Shown here one piece after another: positions 35,815-46,882 of a stretch of DNA of 64,000 nucleotides (positions are counted from its first letter, which is position 1; the number at the start of each line of letters is the position of its first letter). Position numbers and translations under genes: made by a program. Location: assembly GCF_000702265.1 (NCBI RefSeq), contig NZ_KL370880.1:832627-896626 (forward strand), given 5' to 3'. Origin of the DNA: Butyrivibrio sp. NC2002. GTDB lineage: Bacteria; Bacillota; Clostridia; Lachnospirales; Lachnospiraceae. The notes under the pieces are model-generated. The model was given only the letters and a program-made list of their open reading frames with translations. It did no database searches and had not been told where the DNA came from.

Positions 35815-37065
35815 TTATATGCTCTGCTCTTTTGCACTGAGCTTTTCTCTGTATTCCTTTGGTGTGACTCCCTCAAACTTTTTAAACTGGTTGTTGAAGT
35901 AACTCTGGGAGCAGAAGTTAAGCAGAGTGCTGATTTCAAGATAACTAAGATCAGTACCTGCAAGAAGACGCTTAGCCTCATCAATTCGGATGCCTGTCAT
36001 GAAGTCTGTGATGGACTTTCCTGTTTCCTTGTTAAAGAGTGCAGATAAATATTTTGCAGAAATATGGAGCTCTCCGGCAAGCTCTTCAAGACTTACCTTT
36101 TCAGGCATTTTTTCTATGATTCTCTTTATGCACTTATTTGTAAGAGGTGAATAGCTCTCGTTTGTGTGAGATTTGATATCGTGGGTGCTTCGGGCAAATC
36201 CCATGGTGCCTTCGATTACTATGTTTAAGATTTTATCAAAACTCTTTTGGGTTTTCAGGCTGCCGGTGTATTTGGCAAATCTTGCCTGACATAGCTTTTT
36301 GTCATTTCCGCTTTCAATAGAAGAGCGCTTTGCTACAGTCAGAAGTTCCACAGCTCTCATAATGCAGTCTTTATATGAGGCCTTGTTAGGAAATAGTATT
36401 TCCAATGATGATTCATCTTCAAAAATGGAATAAAGCTTGTAAATACTGCCGTTCGTCACAAAAATAGAGTAGAGATCCTCTAATTGACAGTATTCTTCGT
36501 ATAGGACTGAATTATCTGCAAGGTATTCATTATCGTATGAAGAAACAGCTTCTTTTTGCAGGTGAGTTTCTTCTGAGTGGGTGACATGGCCTGCTTTATC
36601 CTTAAAATCAGGTGGTGTAAGCCCCAGAATATCTTTGAAAAAGAATGTGACTTCCAGTAAAAATTCTTCTTTTGTAACTACAGGCAGTACATTAGATATT
36701 ATTCTCTTTTGTTCAACAAAGAGATTTTCCCCAAATGACAGATTTTTCCATAAGTTTCCTGTTGGCTTAGTGGTCATAACAGGACCTATTATTACAGTGA
36801 AAAACTGATGTTTTCCGCTGTCCGAAGTAAATTCATAATACATTTCATATGGATTATCCAAATCAAGGTAGGAGCCTTCGATAGAATGTGATATACGAAA
36901 TGTCTTTGCTTTTTTACGCATATCCTCCATAAGGTTCAAAACAGCTGAGGTTGTGAAGTTTGTGTAACTGAGCTCATGGTTCTGATCGAATACCCACAGA
37001 GGTATTTTCTTTTGCTTATAATAATTTTCGAATTTCCACGTAAGCAGCTTAAGATTAGTTTCCAT
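35815..37065 (-). CDS. AraC-family transcriptional regulator (416 residues)
   Basis: The C-terminal ~100 residues form an AraC DNA-binding domain (VSLEELAGELHISAKYLSAL; YLEISTLLNFCSQSYFNNQF; GVTPKEYREKL). The N-terminal ~300 residues are a sensor of unknown fold; the opening FENYYKQKKIPLWVFDQNHE resembles PAS-like regulators. The gene is divergent from the ABC importer operon, with 303 bases between, so it likely controls it. The intervening bases are AT-rich; a TTGACA at 37244 has only a poor -10 partner. Confidence 0.87.
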   Translation of the reverse strand: METNLKLLTWKFENYYKQKKIPLWVFDQNHELSYTNFTTSAVLNLMEDMRKKAKTFRISHSIEGSYLDLDNPYEMYYEFTSDSGKHQFFTVIIGPVMTTKPTGNLWKNLSFGENLFVEQKRIISNVLPVVTKEEFLLEVTFFFKDILGLTPPDFKDKAGHVTHSEETHLQKEAVSSYDNEYLADNSVLYEEYCQLEDLYSIFVTNGSIYKLYSIFEDESSLEILFPNKASYKDCIMRAVELLTVAKRSSIESGNDKKLCQARFAKYTGSLKTQKSFDKILNIVIEGTMGFARSTHDIKSHTNESYSPLTNKCIKRIIEKMPEKVSLEELAGELHISAKYLSALFNKETGKSITDFMTGIRIDEAKRLLAGTDLSYLEISTLLNFCSQSYFNNQFKKFEGVTPKEYREKLSAKEQSI

Positions 37066-37368
37066 ACTTTTCCCTCATTGACAATTAGCAATTATTGCTC
37101 TTTGTAATAGTTTCCCCAAAGAAAAGTTTACATTATATTCATAGAAATTTCAAACTTATTATACAAATACACAATAGATTTTATGCGGCTTTTATGGATA
37201 TATGACAAATTAGACACCACAAAAGGGGCAAAAGTATACAAAATTGACAAATATGGATATTTTTTTATGGATAGGGAAATTTTTATATATTGTTGTCATG
37301 TTAAAAAGTATATTAAGTACAAGTCAGGGGGAAAACCCCTAAAACATTCTTAAAAGGGAGGTAAGTTT

Positions 37369-39309
37369 ATGAAGAGAAACTTGCAAAAGGTTATGTCACT
37401 TTTGAGCGTATCTGCACTTACACTGTCAATGATGGCAGGCTGCGGCGGCTCAAGCACCGACACAACCACAACCACGGAGACTCCTGCCGCTACAGAAGAA
37501 GCATCTGTAGAGGAAACAGCTGAGGAGACAACCGAGGAAGCTACTGAGGAAACAGAAGAAGCTACAGAAGAAGCCACAGAAGAGGCTGATGATACTGCTG
37601 CTGCAGATGCTGATTCAACTCCTCGTAACGAGACATTGTATTTTGCAGGACAGCAGTGGGGCACAATCAACGACTGGAATCCTATGTCTGCTAACTCAAA
37701 CAATGCAATGGCTCAGACACAGAATGACCAGTCTCGTGAACTTGTGTATGAGACACTTTTCATGTTTAACATGAATGACGGTAAGCTTTATCCTCTGCTT
37801 GGATCAGAGTATTCATGGGATGATGGTCAGACAGAGCTTACTGTAAAGCTTAATCCTGATGCAAAGTGGAATGACGGCACACAGGTTACTGCAGAAGATG
37901 TAGCATATACATATGATACACATGTTAAGTATCAGTCTTCTACAGGTGCTGACTTCTCAACTTATATTGACAGCTTTGAAGTTGTAGATGATACAACAGT
38001 TGTTATCCATGCTAAGCTTGGCGATGACGGAAAAGCTATTAACCCTCTTAAGGTTACTAACTATCTCGCACAGGTTTATGTAATGCAGAAGGCATACCTT
38101 CAGACTGTAGAAGAGAGATGCGGTGAAGATCCTGATGCTGTTAAGCAGGATTCTATGGAAGATTGCGTAACATCAGGTCCTTACAAGAACTACATCGCAA
38201 ATGATCAGAAGGTTGTTCTTATAAGAGATGACAATTATTGGGGACAGGCAGAGTCCATGTGGGGCAAGCTTCCCGTTCCGAAGTACATCGCTCATACAAT
38301 TTACAAGGATAACGCAGCAGGTCAGGTTGCTCTTTCACAGGGTGAAGTTGACGTATGTCAGCAGTTCATCACAGATGTTCAGAACCTGTGGCTCGAAGAT
38401 GATCTTCCTATTTCTACATGGCTTGATGATGCACCTTATGGAATGTGCGCTGTTATGCCTTCAATGTTCTTCAACGTTGAAAAGCCCGGCCTTGATCAGA
38501 AGGAAGTTCGTCGTGCAATAGCTATGGCTGTTGACTATGAGCAGATCATCGCATCAGCTATGTCAGGTCAGTCACCTACCTTCGATGAGTATCCCAGATC
38601 AGTTGTAGGACCTATCGATGCAGAGAGAGAGTATGTTGATTTTGATCAGCTTGAAGATCTTCAGTGGTCAAATGCCGATGTTGAGGGCGCTAATGCACTC
38701 CTTGATGAGGCTGGAATTGTTGATACAGACGGCGATGGAATCCGTGAGTACAACGGTGAGAACCTTTCCTTCAAGGCTGAGTGTCCTACAGGATGGTCAG
38801 ACTGGAACGCATCAATGGAAATTGTTGCAGCAGCAGGTAAGAATATCGGTATCGATATCACAACATACTTCCCTGAAGCTTCTTCATTCTATGATGACAT
38901 GACAACATGTAACTTCGATATCTGCATGTGGTCATCACCGGGACCCGGAATGATGAACCCTTATTCAAAGGCTATGTTCTACTTCTCAGAAGAGTATGCT
39001 AAGCTTGCATCTAACTGGAGTGGTAACTTTGGTCATTACATGAACGATGATGCTGAGGCTATACTTGAAGCTATTCCTACAGAGACAGACAAGGATAAGC
39101 TTAAAGAGTACTACACAGAGCTTTCCAAGATCCTTCTTGATGAGTGCCCTGCAGTTGCTCTTATGTATCGTCCTACATTGTTCTACGCAGTAAATGAGTC
39201 CGTATGGACCAACTATCCTGCAGCTGATGACGGAAGAAATATTCCTCCGACAGATTGTACAGACGGTTATGGTATTGCAGCACTTTATGAACTTGAGCTT
39301 GTTGAATAA
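37369..39309 (+). CDS. Family 5 ABC transporter substrate-binding lipoprotein
   Basis: Extracellular solute-binding lipoprotein of 646 residues. A signal peptide ends at the lipobox MMAGC (Cys near residue 24), followed by an unusually long acidic linker of Glu/Thr/Ala repeats to about residue 80, then a family 5 (Opp/Dpp type) binding domain (LTVKLNPDAKWNDGTQVTAEDV). AAGGGAGG precedes the ATG. The permeases and ATPases follow. Family 5 proteins bind peptides, nickel or, in several lineages, oligosaccharides; the nearby GH3 gene makes a sugar ligand plausible. The terminator-like hairpin after it probably reduces expression of the downstream genes relative to this one. Confidence 0.92.
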   Translation: MKRNLQKVMSLLSVSALTLSMMAGCGGSSTDTTTTTETPAATEEASVEETAEETTEEATEETEEATEEATEEADDTAAADADSTPRNETLYFAGQQWGTINDWNPMSANSNNAMAQTQNDQSRELVYETLFMFNMNDGKLYPLLGSEYSWDDGQTELTVKLNPDAKWNDGTQVTAEDVAYTYDTHVKYQSSTGADFSTYIDSFEVVDDTTVVIHAKLGDDGKAINPLKVTNYLAQVYVMQKAYLQTVEERCGEDPDAVKQDSMEDCVTSGPYKNYIANDQKVVLIRDDNYWGQAESMWGKLPVPKYIAHTIYKDNAAGQVALSQGEVDVCQQFITDVQNLWLEDDLPISTWLDDAPYGMCAVMPSMFFNVEKPGLDQKEVRRAIAMAVDYEQIIASAMSGQSPTFDEYPRSVVGPIDAEREYVDFDQLEDLQWSNADVEGANALLDEAGIVDTDGDGIREYNGENLSFKAECPTGWSDWNASMEIVAAAGKNIGIDITTYFPEASSFYDDMTTCNFDICMWSSPGPGMMNPYSKAMFYFSEEYAKLASNWSGNFGHYMNDDAEAILEAIPTETDKDKLKEYYTELSKILLDECPAVALMYRPTLFYAVNESVWTNYPAADDGRNIPPTDCTDGYGIAALYELELVE

Positions 39310-39342
39310 TCAGCTTTGTTCAATATAGTGGTATGAAAACTT

Positions 39343-39404
39343 GGGCTGCCGTTATCGGCGCAGGCGCTTATTATGGCGAGTTGCAGATTCGGCAGCCCTT
39401 TTTA
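39343..39404 (+). terminator. Terminator between binding protein and permease genes
   Basis: GGGCTGCCG (39343-39351) pairs with CGGCAGCCC (39390-39398) around a long loop with its own partial pairing, then TTTTTA. Such intra-operon terminators keep the binding protein more abundant than the membrane parts. Confidence 0.75.
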
Positions 39405-39480
39405 TACCCAAATATAGGTACTTTTTTTGAGAATTAGCAAGAAATAACCGGCGCAAATTTGCAGAAGGGAGGTATTCAAA

Positions 39481-40485
39481 TTGAAAGGTTATAAAAAATA
39501 TTATGGTCAGAAAATATTCTGGTATTTTTTGACACTCATTTTCGCTGTTATTCTCAACTTCGTTCTGCCGCGGTTGATGCCCGGGAACCCTGTTTCTTCT
39601 ATAGCATCTAAGGCAGTATCCGGCATGACGGATTCAACAGCTATTCAGAAGGTTTTAAATGAGTACGCAGAAAAATTCGGTATAAATGAGCCGATGTATA
39701 AACAGTTCTTTATGTGGCTCGGAAATGCCCTTAAGGGGGATTTTGGTGTTTCCTTCAGCCAGTATCCGAGACCTGTTTCAGACATCATCGCTTCATCAGT
39801 ATGGTGGACGGTATGTCTTCAGCTTCCTGCAATTATTGTAGGATGGATTCTTGGTAACATACTTGGAGCAATTGCCGCTTATATCAAAGGTGCTTTTGAT
39901 AAGGTAATTCTTCCTGTATTTCTTTTTATCGGAAATATTCCGGCATTTGGTATGGCAACAGTACTGCTGTATCTGTTTGCAATTAAACTGAAACTGGCTC
40001 CGTCATCTGGAGGATATGGATTTGACCTTATTCCCAATATGAGCTGGACATTTATTAAATCGATTATTGCGCACTATCAGCTGCCGTTCTGGTCAATTGT
40101 TCTTATCACAATCGGCGGACAGGCAATCGGTATGCGATCAATGTCTATATATGAACTTAATGCTGACTATGTTAAGTATTCAAGATTCCTTGGAATAAAG
40201 GATAACAAGATTGTAGGCTACGTTTTCAGAAACGCAATGCTTCCTCAGATTACAGGACTTGCTCTTTCCCTTGGAACAATGATGGGTGGAGCACTTGTAG
40301 CAGAGATGGTATTCTCTTATCCCGGACTTGGAATGACACTTCTTACAGCTGTAAACGGTCAGGATTATCCGCTGCTTTCAGCTTGTACACTTATCATTAC
40401 CATAATGGTTCTTATTGCAAACCTTGTTGTTGAACTTCTTTATGGTGTTATCGATCCCAGAGTTAAAGCAAATCAGATGGATTAA
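39481..40485 (+). CDS. ABC importer permease, OppB/DppB type
   Basis: Inner membrane permease of 334 residues, about six helices. The N-terminal [10 protein letters not shown] and the inner-loop EAA-like segment [19 protein letters not shown] ... [16 protein letters not shown] are typical of OppB/DppB. It starts with TTG at 39481, supported by AAGGGAGG nine bases upstream. It works with the next permease and the two ATPases. Confidence 0.92.
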   Translation: MKGYKKYYGQKIFWYFLTLIFAVILNFVLPRLMPGNPVSSIASKAVSGMTDSTAIQKVLNEYAEKFGINEPMYKQFFMWLGNALKGDFGVSFSQYPRPVSDIIASSVWWTVCLQLPAIIVGWILGNILGAIAAYIKGAFDKVILPVFLFIGNIPAFGMATVLLYLFAIKLKLAPSSGGYGFDLIPNMSWTFIKSIIAHYQLPFWSIVLITIGGQAIGMRSMSIYELNADYVKYSRFLGIKDNKIVGYVFRNAMLPQITGLALSLGTMMGGALVAEMVFSYPGLGMTLLTAVNGQDYPLLSACTLIITIMVLIANLVVELLYGVIDPRVKANQMD

Positions 40486-40502
40486 GGAGGGAGGACTAAA
40501 TT

Positions 40503-41747
40503 ATGAAAAATACAATAAAACAGATCTTCCATTCCGGAAAATTTCTGTTTGGTTTTGTAATATTCTTATTCATACTTCTTATGTGCATAATTTATCCTAT
40601 CTTTGTGACGGCTGATCCCTTGCAGATGATAGGACAGGGTAACTTTTTTAAGCCCGGCACATATGTATCGGTAGAAGAATCTACACTTGAAAAAAGCTAT
40701 ACACTTCAGCTTCCGAAACAGTTTTCAAAGCTTGATGCAGTGCTTGATGTTGATACCAGAGCAAAGATTCAGGAATTCCTTATTAAGCAGGCAGGAGTAG
40801 CGGAATCTGAGATAGATGTCACAGATGCTGAAGGTCTTGTATCTCTCTGGCAGGCAAATTATGATCCGAACACAAAGTACAGTGGACTTACATCTGCAAA
40901 GAGAAAAGCTTTAAAGAGACTTGATTCTGATATTAAGGCAGCAATGAAGGATTCAGGAGTTATAGTCGCTGAGAAAAATGAAGAGGGCGAACTTGAGCAG
41001 TCCAAGGTAATTAAGGATACGGATTATATCAATATAAATGATGTAACAAAAAAGACCTTTATCCTTGGTACCGACAACTTTGGACGTGACGTACTTACAG
41101 AGCTTGTTGCAGCTACAAAGTCATCACTTAAGATCGGACTTCTTGCAGGACTTATTGCAACTGCAATCGGACTTTTGCTTGGACTACTTGCAGGATATGT
41201 TGGCGGACTTGTAGATAACATCATTATTTTCATAACAAACCTGTTCACCGTAATACCTTCATTTGTAATCCTTATTCTTATATCTTACAGTGTAGGAGAT
41301 AAGGCAAGAGGTATCATAATGGTTGGTGTCATAATCGGACTTACATCATGGCCGTGGACAACACGTTCAGTTCGTTCACAGGTTATATCACTTAGAAACC
41401 GCGACCATGTTAATCTGTCAAAGCTATCAGGTCACAGCATGTTCAGGATTATCTTTACAGACATCCTTCCTTACATTGCTTCCTACGTAGTAATGGCTAT
41501 GATCCTTCAGATTTCATCAGGAATCCTGGCAGAAGCACAGCTGTCCATGATAGGCCTTGGACCTGCTACGACAGAGACAGCAACACTGGGACTTATGATG
41601 CAGTGGGCTATGCAGTATTCTGCACACCTCAATGGTTCATGGTGGGCATATTTCCCGGTTGTAATACTGATTGCGCTGATTTCATTCTCATTAAATCTTA
41701 TGAACACAGGAATGGATCAGGTATTCAACCCGCAGCTTCGTGATTGA
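40503..41747 (+). CDS. ABC importer permease, OppC/DppC type, with extra external domain
   Basis: Second permease, 414 residues, longer than the usual ~300. After membrane helix 1 (about 14-34) comes an extracytoplasmic insertion of roughly 100-110 residues rich in Lys, Asp and Leu (about 60-180). The usual [20 protein letters not shown] and the five remaining helices follow. The EAA-like loop [21 protein letters not shown] is intact. GGAGGG precedes the ATG. The insertion may contact the binding lipoprotein. Confidence 0.9.
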   Translation: MKNTIKQIFHSGKFLFGFVIFLFILLMCIIYPIFVTADPLQMIGQGNFFKPGTYVSVEESTLEKSYTLQLPKQFSKLDAVLDVDTRAKIQEFLIKQAGVAESEIDVTDAEGLVSLWQANYDPNTKYSGLTSAKRKALKRLDSDIKAAMKDSGVIVAEKNEEGELEQSKVIKDTDYININDVTKKTFILGTDNFGRDVLTELVAATKSSLKIGLLAGLIATAIGLLLGLLAGYVGGLVDNIIIFITNLFTVIPSFVILILISYSVGDKARGIIMVGVIIGLTSWPWTTRSVRSQVISLRNRDHVNLSKLSGHSMFRIIFTDILPYIASYVVMAMILQISSGILAEAQLSMIGLGPATTETATLGLMMQWAMQYSAHLNGSWWAYFPVVILIALISFSLNLMNTGMDQVFNPQLRD

Positions 41748-41766
41748 TGGAAAGGAAAGGTTAAGT

Positions 41767-42810
41767 ATGGGAAAAGTAATGCTTGAGGTAAAAGACCTCA
41801 AAACAAAATATATAACCAGATTCCATGAGGACGTGTATGCGGTTGATGGTGTTTCTCTCAAGGTAGAGGAAGGAAAATCACTGGGTATTGCCGGAGAATC
41901 CGGATGCGGTAAATCAACACTTGCACTTTCACTTATGGGATACTATTTTGCACCGCTCCATTATATAAGTGGAGATATCATTGTAGATGGTCAGACAATT
42001 TCTAATATGAAGCCGGATGATGTAAGAAGAAAAATACTCGGTAACGAAATAGCTTACATCCCTCAGGCTGCCATGAATGCGCTGAACCCTACACAGAAGA
42101 TTATCAGATTCATCGAGGATGTTATTCATGCTCACGGCATTAAGATGACTAAGAAAGATATCTATGATATGGCAAGAGAGCGTTTCGCAGAGCTTGGACT
42201 TCCTGAGGAAGTTTTGGAGAAACATGCGGTTGAACTCTCAGGTGGTATGAAACAGCGTACCGTTATTGCTATATCAACTATTCTTTCACCCAAGGTACTT
42301 ATTGCAGATGAGCCTTCATCAGCACTTGACGTTACATCCCAGAAGATGGTTATCAGAATGATGAGAGAACTTATGGAAAAGGGCTACATTAAGTCCATGA
42401 TTTTCATAACTCACGAGCTTCCTCTTCTATATAATGTAACAGACGATATAGCAGTTATGTATGCAGGTCAGTTTGTAGAACTTGGAACTGCAAAAGAGAT
42501 GGTATTTGATCCGGTTCATCCTTACGCAAAAGGTCTTATGGGATCAATCATAGTTCCCGAAGAGGGCATGAAGTCACATGCACTCACAGCTCTTAAGGGA
42601 ACACCGCCTAACCTTAAGAATCCGCCAAAGGGCTGCAGATTTGCACCCAGATGCCCCTATGCTGTTCCTACATGTACAGCAATGGCACCGGATGAAAAGG
42701 AATTTGAAAACGGCAGATGCTATCGCTGCCTGATGTCAGTAAGAAAATTAAGGGAGGTATATGCTAATGGAGGCGACAACAAACCAGAGCCAGAAACAGA
42801 ATTCGACTGA
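41767..42810 (+). CDS. ABC importer ATPase, OppD/DppD type
   Basis: ATP-binding subunit, 347 residues. Walker [11 protein letters not shown]-loop [14 protein letters not shown], signature LSGGMKQR, Walker [13 protein letters not shown] and H-loop [10 protein letters not shown] are all present. The C-terminal Opp-type region [14 protein letters not shown] may bind an iron-sulfur cluster as in some family members. ATG 41767 has AAAGGAAAGG upstream; an earlier in-frame GTG overlaps the permease stop. Confidence 0.93.
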   Translation: MGKVMLEVKDLKTKYITRFHEDVYAVDGVSLKVEEGKSLGIAGESGCGKSTLALSLMGYYFAPLHYISGDIIVDGQTISNMKPDDVRRKILGNEIAYIPQAAMNALNPTQKIIRFIEDVIHAHGIKMTKKDIYDMARERFAELGLPEEVLEKHAVELSGGMKQRTVIAISTILSPKVLIADEPSSALDVTSQKMVIRMMRELMEKGYIKSMIFITHELPLLYNVTDDIAVMYAGQFVELGTAKEMVFDPVHPYAKGLMGSIIVPEEGMKSHALTALKGTPPNLKNPPKGCRFAPRCPYAVPTCTAMAPDEKEFENGRCYRCLMSVRKLREVYANGGDNKPEPETEFD

Positions 42811-43633
42811 TGCAAAGAAAGCTGCTCCAAAGCCCTGCCTCTCCGGAAGAGGTATTACCAAGGTATTTGGTGTAGGTAAGGTCCAGACAGTAGCAGTTGA
42901 CCATGTTGATTTTGACTTTAATGAAGGCGAAATCATATCAATTGTTGGTGAGTCGGGAAGTGGTAAGACTACTCTTTCCAAGATGCTTCTTGGACTTATC
43001 AGTGTAACCGAAGGCGAGATTGAGTATCAGGGTAAACCAAGAGATATCAGTTCCGCATCAAAGAAAAAAGAGTATTGGAAGAATATCCAGCCTATTTTCC
43101 AGGATCCTTTTTCTTCCTATAATATGTTCTATAAGATTGATGCAGTACTTGATGACTGCCTCAACATGAGAGGGTTCAAGCACCTTCCCGAAGAGCAGAA
43201 GATTCAGATGAAAACTGAGGCCTGCAGCTTCGTTAACCTTAAGTATGCAGAGCTTACAAACAAGTATCCTTTTGAGCTTTCAGGCGGACAGATGCAGAGA
43301 CTTATGATCGCAAGAATCTTCCTCTTAAAGCCGAAGATCCTTATGGCCGATGAGCCTACATCCATGATCGATGCATGCTCACGTGCGACGATCCTTGATA
43401 TGCTCTTAAAGCTTAGAGATGAGATAAACATGACGATTATCTTCATCACTCATGATATTGGACTTGCATATTACATTTCCGATAAGGTATATATTATGGA
43501 ACATGGCAAATTTGTGGAGTCCGGCACAGCTGAGGATGTTATCATCAATCCCAAGGCTGACTACACAAAGCGCCTTATAAGTGACGTACCTAAGATTTAC
43601 GAGAAATGGGATCTTGATACGGTTGCAAACTAA
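42767..43633 (+). CDS. ABC importer ATPase, OppF/DppF type
   Basis: Second ATPase subunit, 288 residues. Walker [11 protein letters not shown]-loop [13 protein letters not shown], signature LSGGQMQR, Walker [13 protein letters not shown] and H-loop [11 protein letters not shown]. It overlaps the OppD-like gene by 44 bases. ATG 42767 is nine bases from GGGAGG; ATG 42761 would be only three bases away. It lacks the C-terminal Cys-rich Opp tail seen in its partner. Confidence 0.92.
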   Translation: MEATTNQSQKQNSTDAKKAAPKPCLSGRGITKVFGVGKVQTVAVDHVDFDFNEGEIISIVGESGSGKTTLSKMLLGLISVTEGEIEYQGKPRDISSASKKKEYWKNIQPIFQDPFSSYNMFYKIDAVLDDCLNMRGFKHLPEEQKIQMKTEACSFVNLKYAELTNKYPFELSGGQMQRLMIARIFLLKPKILMADEPTSMIDACSRATILDMLLKLRDEINMTIIFITHDIGLAYYISDKVYIMEHGKFVESGTAEDVIINPKADYTKRLISDVPKIYEKWDLDTVAN

Positions 43634-43675
43634 AAATGTTCTTACATGAGAAAATGGGGCGATAGAATATGTATG

Positions 43676-43717
43676 CACCCTGCTGCTGATAATTTGGCGG
43701 CAGGGTGTTTTCGTTTT
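43676..43717 (+). terminator. Terminator after the ABC importer operon
   Basis: CACCCTGCTGC (43676-43686) pairs with GCGGCAGGGTG (43697-43707) with one G-T, then TTTTCGTTTTT. Confidence 0.85.
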
Positions 43718-43816
43718 TATTGAAACTGATGAGGATTTAATTTATCATATATAAGAATGGCTTAATGTAAATGTACCTATAAAAGATACATAGGAAGATA
43801 TAGAAAGGAACACATT

Positions 43817-45313
43817 ATGAAAAGAAAAAACGTATGGACAAAATATAATGCCAAACAGCTCAAGGAAGTGGAGGCTTTTGCTGATGATTACAAGAGCTTC
43901 CTTGATAATGCCAAGACAGAGAGAGAAGCAATCGACTGCATCGTAAACGAGATCGAGGCTGCAGGCTATCGCGAACTTAACACACTTCTTAATGGTAAGA
44001 CCAAGCTCAAAAAGGGCGACAAGGTTTATAGTGTATGGATGAATAAATCTATCGCCATGTTCCAGATTGGTTCGGAACCCCTTGAAAATGGCATGAACAT
44101 TCTCGGTGCTCACATCGATTCACCCAGAATGGATGTAAAGCAGAACCCTTTGTACGAAGATACAAGTATTGCATATCTTGATACCCATTATTATGGAGGA
44201 ATAAAGAAATATTTATATGTTGCAATTCCCCTTTCACTTCACGGTGTTGTTGTGAAAAAGGACGGCACAACAGTTCAGCTAAACGTGGGAGAGGATGAGG
44301 ATGATCCGGTATTCTTTGTAAGTGATCTTCTTATTCACCTTTCAGGTGACCTCATGAGCAAGAAGGCAGCTACAGTTGTTGAAGGTGAAGCTCTTGATCT
44401 TGTAGTTGGTTCAAGACCTTTCGTGATCGAGAGCGATGAAAAGAAAAAGGCTGACAAGAAGAATACTAAGCTCACAGAAGGTCAGCAGTATGCAGTAAAT
44501 TATGAAAAAGAAGAGAAAGAGGAAAGCGGTCAGATTTCCGGTGCTGTAAAGCGTGGCGTTCTCGGTATCTTGAATGACCTTTACGGAATCGAAGAGGAAG
44601 ACTTCCTTTCAGCTGAGCTTGAGATCGTTCCTGCAGGAAAAGCAAGAGATGCAGGTTTTGACCGTTCAATGATCCTTGGCTACGGACAGGACGACAGAGT
44701 ATGTGCATATCCTTCAATGAGAGCACTCCTTGAAGTTAAGAACCTTAAGAGAACAGGATGCTGCATCCTTGTAGATAAAGAAGAAATCGGCAGCGTTGGT
44801 GCAACCGGTATGCAGAGCAGATTCTTTGAAAACGCTGTTGCAGAGCTTATGAACCTCTGCGGTGAGTATTCTGACCTTGCGCTCAGAAGATGCCTTGCAA
44901 ATTCATGCATGCTCTCAAGTGATGTAAGTGCTGCATTCGATCCTATGTATGCAGGACAGTTTGAGAAAAAGAACGCAGCATATCTTGGATGCGGACCTGT
45001 ATTTAACAAGTTCACAGGAAGCCGCGGAAAGTCAGGCTCAAATGATGCAAATGCTGAGTTTATCGCACATATCAGAAGCATTTTCGAAGAGGATGATGTT
45101 GATTTCCAGACAGCAGAGCTTGGTAAGGTAGACGTAGGTGGCGGCGGAACTATCGCTTACATTCTTGCACTCTACGGAATGAATGTTATTGATTCAGGCG
45201 TTGCAGTTCTTAACATGCATGCACCGTGGGAAGCAACATCAAAGGCTGATATTTACGAAGCATTAAGAGGATATAAGTCATTCCTTAATAAAGCCAGTCT
45301 TACAAACATGTAA
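43817..45313 (+). CDS. M18 family aminopeptidase
   Basis: Zinc aminopeptidase of the M18 family, 498 residues, cytoplasmic. Metal and catalytic motifs visible: GAHIDSPRMDVKQNPLYED, DKEEIGSVGATGMQS and near the C-terminus LNMHAPWEATSKAD. The mid-region with an Asp/Glu/Lys-rich insertion is usual for the clostridial type. It trims N-terminal residues, often acidic, from peptides. Single gene with AAAGGAAC upstream; queA follows after 41 bases. Confidence 0.92.
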   Translation: MKRKNVWTKYNAKQLKEVEAFADDYKSFLDNAKTEREAIDCIVNEIEAAGYRELNTLLNGKTKLKKGDKVYSVWMNKSIAMFQIGSEPLENGMNILGAHIDSPRMDVKQNPLYEDTSIAYLDTHYYGGIKKYLYVAIPLSLHGVVVKKDGTTVQLNVGEDEDDPVFFVSDLLIHLSGDLMSKKAATVVEGEALDLVVGSRPFVIESDEKKKADKKNTKLTEGQQYAVNYEKEEKEESGQISGAVKRGVLGILNDLYGIEEEDFLSAELEIVPAGKARDAGFDRSMILGYGQDDRVCAYPSMRALLEVKNLKRTGCCILVDKEEIGSVGATGMQSRFFENAVAELMNLCGEYSDLALRRCLANSCMLSSDVSAAFDPMYAGQFEKKNAAYLGCGPVFNKFTGSRGKSGSNDANAEFIAHIRSIFEEDDVDFQTAELGKVDVGGGGTIAYILALYGMNVIDSGVAVLNMHAPWEATSKADIYEALRGYKSFLNKASLTNM

Positions 45314-45354
45314 TTTGTAGGAAAAAAGCTTTGCATATTATTTAGGAGTAAAAA

Positions 45355-46434
45355 TTGAGTAACACAGAAAATATCGAAAAAGACCCTAATCTCGGTCTTA
45401 GAACAAGTGACTATTATTTTGATCTTCCACAGGAGCTTATTGCGCAGGATCCGATGGAGAAAAGAGATGAGTGCAGACTGCTTACTGTAAATAAAAATAC
45501 CGGTAAGATAAAGCATCAGATTTTCAGCGAAATAATAGATTATTTGAAGCCCGGAGACTGCCTTGTGCTTAATAACACAAGGGTCATTCCGGCAAGACTC
45601 CTCGGAGAAAAAGAGGATACAAAAGCAGCAGTAGAGATACTGCTCCTTAAAAGAAGGGAAGCAGATGTCTGGGAGACACTTGTTAAACCCGGTAAAAAGC
45701 TAAGACCCGGTGCCAGGGCATCATTTGGTGGCGGAATTCTTAAGGCGGAAATACTCGATGTGGTAGAAGACGGAAACAGACTTGTGAAATTCTACTACGA
45801 CGGAATATGGGAGGAGGTTCTTGACAGGCTTGGTGAAATGCCGCTTCCTCCGTATATTACACATAAGCTTCAGGACAAAAACATGTACCAGACAGTTTAT
45901 GCAAAATATGACGGATCAGCAGCTGCTCCAACCGCAGGACTTCATTTCACAAATGATCTTCTAAGGAGAATAGAAGATAAAGGTGTAGACCTTGCCTATG
46001 TAACTCTTCATGTTGGACTTGGAACCTTCAGACCTGTAAAGGTGGACAATGTGCTTGAACATCACATGCACACTGAATGGTATCAGGTTACGGATGAAGC
46101 TGCAGAGAAGATAAACCGTGCCAAAAAGAATGGCCACAGGGTTATATGTGTAGGAACAACAAGCTGCAGAACTATAGAAAGTGCGGCCGGTGAGGATGGA
46201 ACTATCGAAGCTTCAAGCGGTGATACTTCTATTTTCATTTATCCGGGATATAAGTTTAAGCTTATGGACTGCCTTATAACCAATTTCCATCTTCCCGAAT
46301 CTACTCTTGTAATGCTCGTTTCCGCGCTTGCAGGAAGAGATAATGTGCTAAATGCATATAAGGAAGCAATAAAAGAAAAGTATAGATTTTTCTCTTTTGG
46401 AGATGCTTGTTTCTTTACTGATGATGAGATATAA
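45355..46434 (+). CDS. queA: S-adenosylmethionine:tRNA ribosyltransferase-isomerase
   Basis: Transfers the ribosyl group of SAM to preQ1-modified tRNA to form epoxyqueuosine. The 359 residues include [20 protein letters not shown] near the start, [21 protein letters not shown] and [17 protein letters not shown]. The start is a TTG with AGGAG upstream; the ~15 residues before RTSDYYF are an extension not found in Bacillus QueA. No other queuosine genes are in the window. Confidence 0.93.
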   Translation: MSNTENIEKDPNLGLRTSDYYFDLPQELIAQDPMEKRDECRLLTVNKNTGKIKHQIFSEIIDYLKPGDCLVLNNTRVIPARLLGEKEDTKAAVEILLLKRREADVWETLVKPGKKLRPGARASFGGGILKAEILDVVEDGNRLVKFYYDGIWEEVLDRLGEMPLPPYITHKLQDKNMYQTVYAKYDGSAAAPTAGLHFTNDLLRRIEDKGVDLAYVTLHVGLGTFRPVKVDNVLEHHMHTEWYQVTDEAAEKINRAKKNGHRVICVGTTSCRTIESAAGEDGTIEASSGDTSIFIYPGYKFKLMDCLITNFHLPESTLVMLVSALAGRDNVLNAYKEAIKEKYRFFSFGDACFFTDDEI

Positions 46435-46515
46435 GCTATATTTAATATATAAACCTGTGCTCGTGTTTCGCCATGAAGACAGCATAAATACATAAGTTTT
46501 TTCGAGAGGGGATTT

Positions 46516-46866
46516 ATGGAAGAGAGAAGAAAGTACAGAAGACTTGATCTTGAAGGTGAACTTTTGATGAAGCCTATAGCTTCAGAGGATGAAGTGACTC
46601 CGATTCCGATTTCAATTGTTGACTGTTCCAGAGGCGGAATGGGATTTCAGTCAGATCAGCAGCTCATTATGGGCGATAATTACGAGGCTAATCTGACCAT
46701 CTGGACTAAAGAAGTCATACATGTATTCATAAAGATAGTCAGGGGAACTATGCTGGATGATTCATATTCTTATGGTGCTATCTTTATCGGAATGCCTGAA
46801 TATGACAGACAAAGAATAGCTGTCTATGAGACTGTTCAGGAGACGCTTTCAGGAGACAGAGTATAA
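46516..46866 (+). CDS. PilZ-domain cyclic-di-GMP-binding protein
   Basis: A single-domain PilZ protein of 116 residues. The arginine motif RRKYRR is at residues 4-9 and the DxSxxG motif (DCSRGG) at 36-41; both contact cyclic-di-GMP. GAGAGGGG lies just upstream. The UDP-glucose dehydrogenase starts 16 bases after the stop, suggesting that cyclic-di-GMP tunes production or use of UDP-glucuronate. No extra effector domain is present, so it must act on a partner protein. Confidence 0.9.
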   Translation: MEERRKYRRLDLEGELLMKPIASEDEVTPIPISIVDCSRGGMGFQSDQQLIMGDNYEANLTIWTKEVIHVFIKIVRGTMLDDSYSYGAIFIGMPEYDRQRIAVYETVQETLSGDRV

Positions 46867-46882
46867 AAGGAAGAATATTGTA

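Noticed and set aside
37066..37368. Promoter TTGACA at 37244 for the ABC importer
   Set aside because: The best -10 partner (TATGGA) is poor, so it is not listed as a feature.
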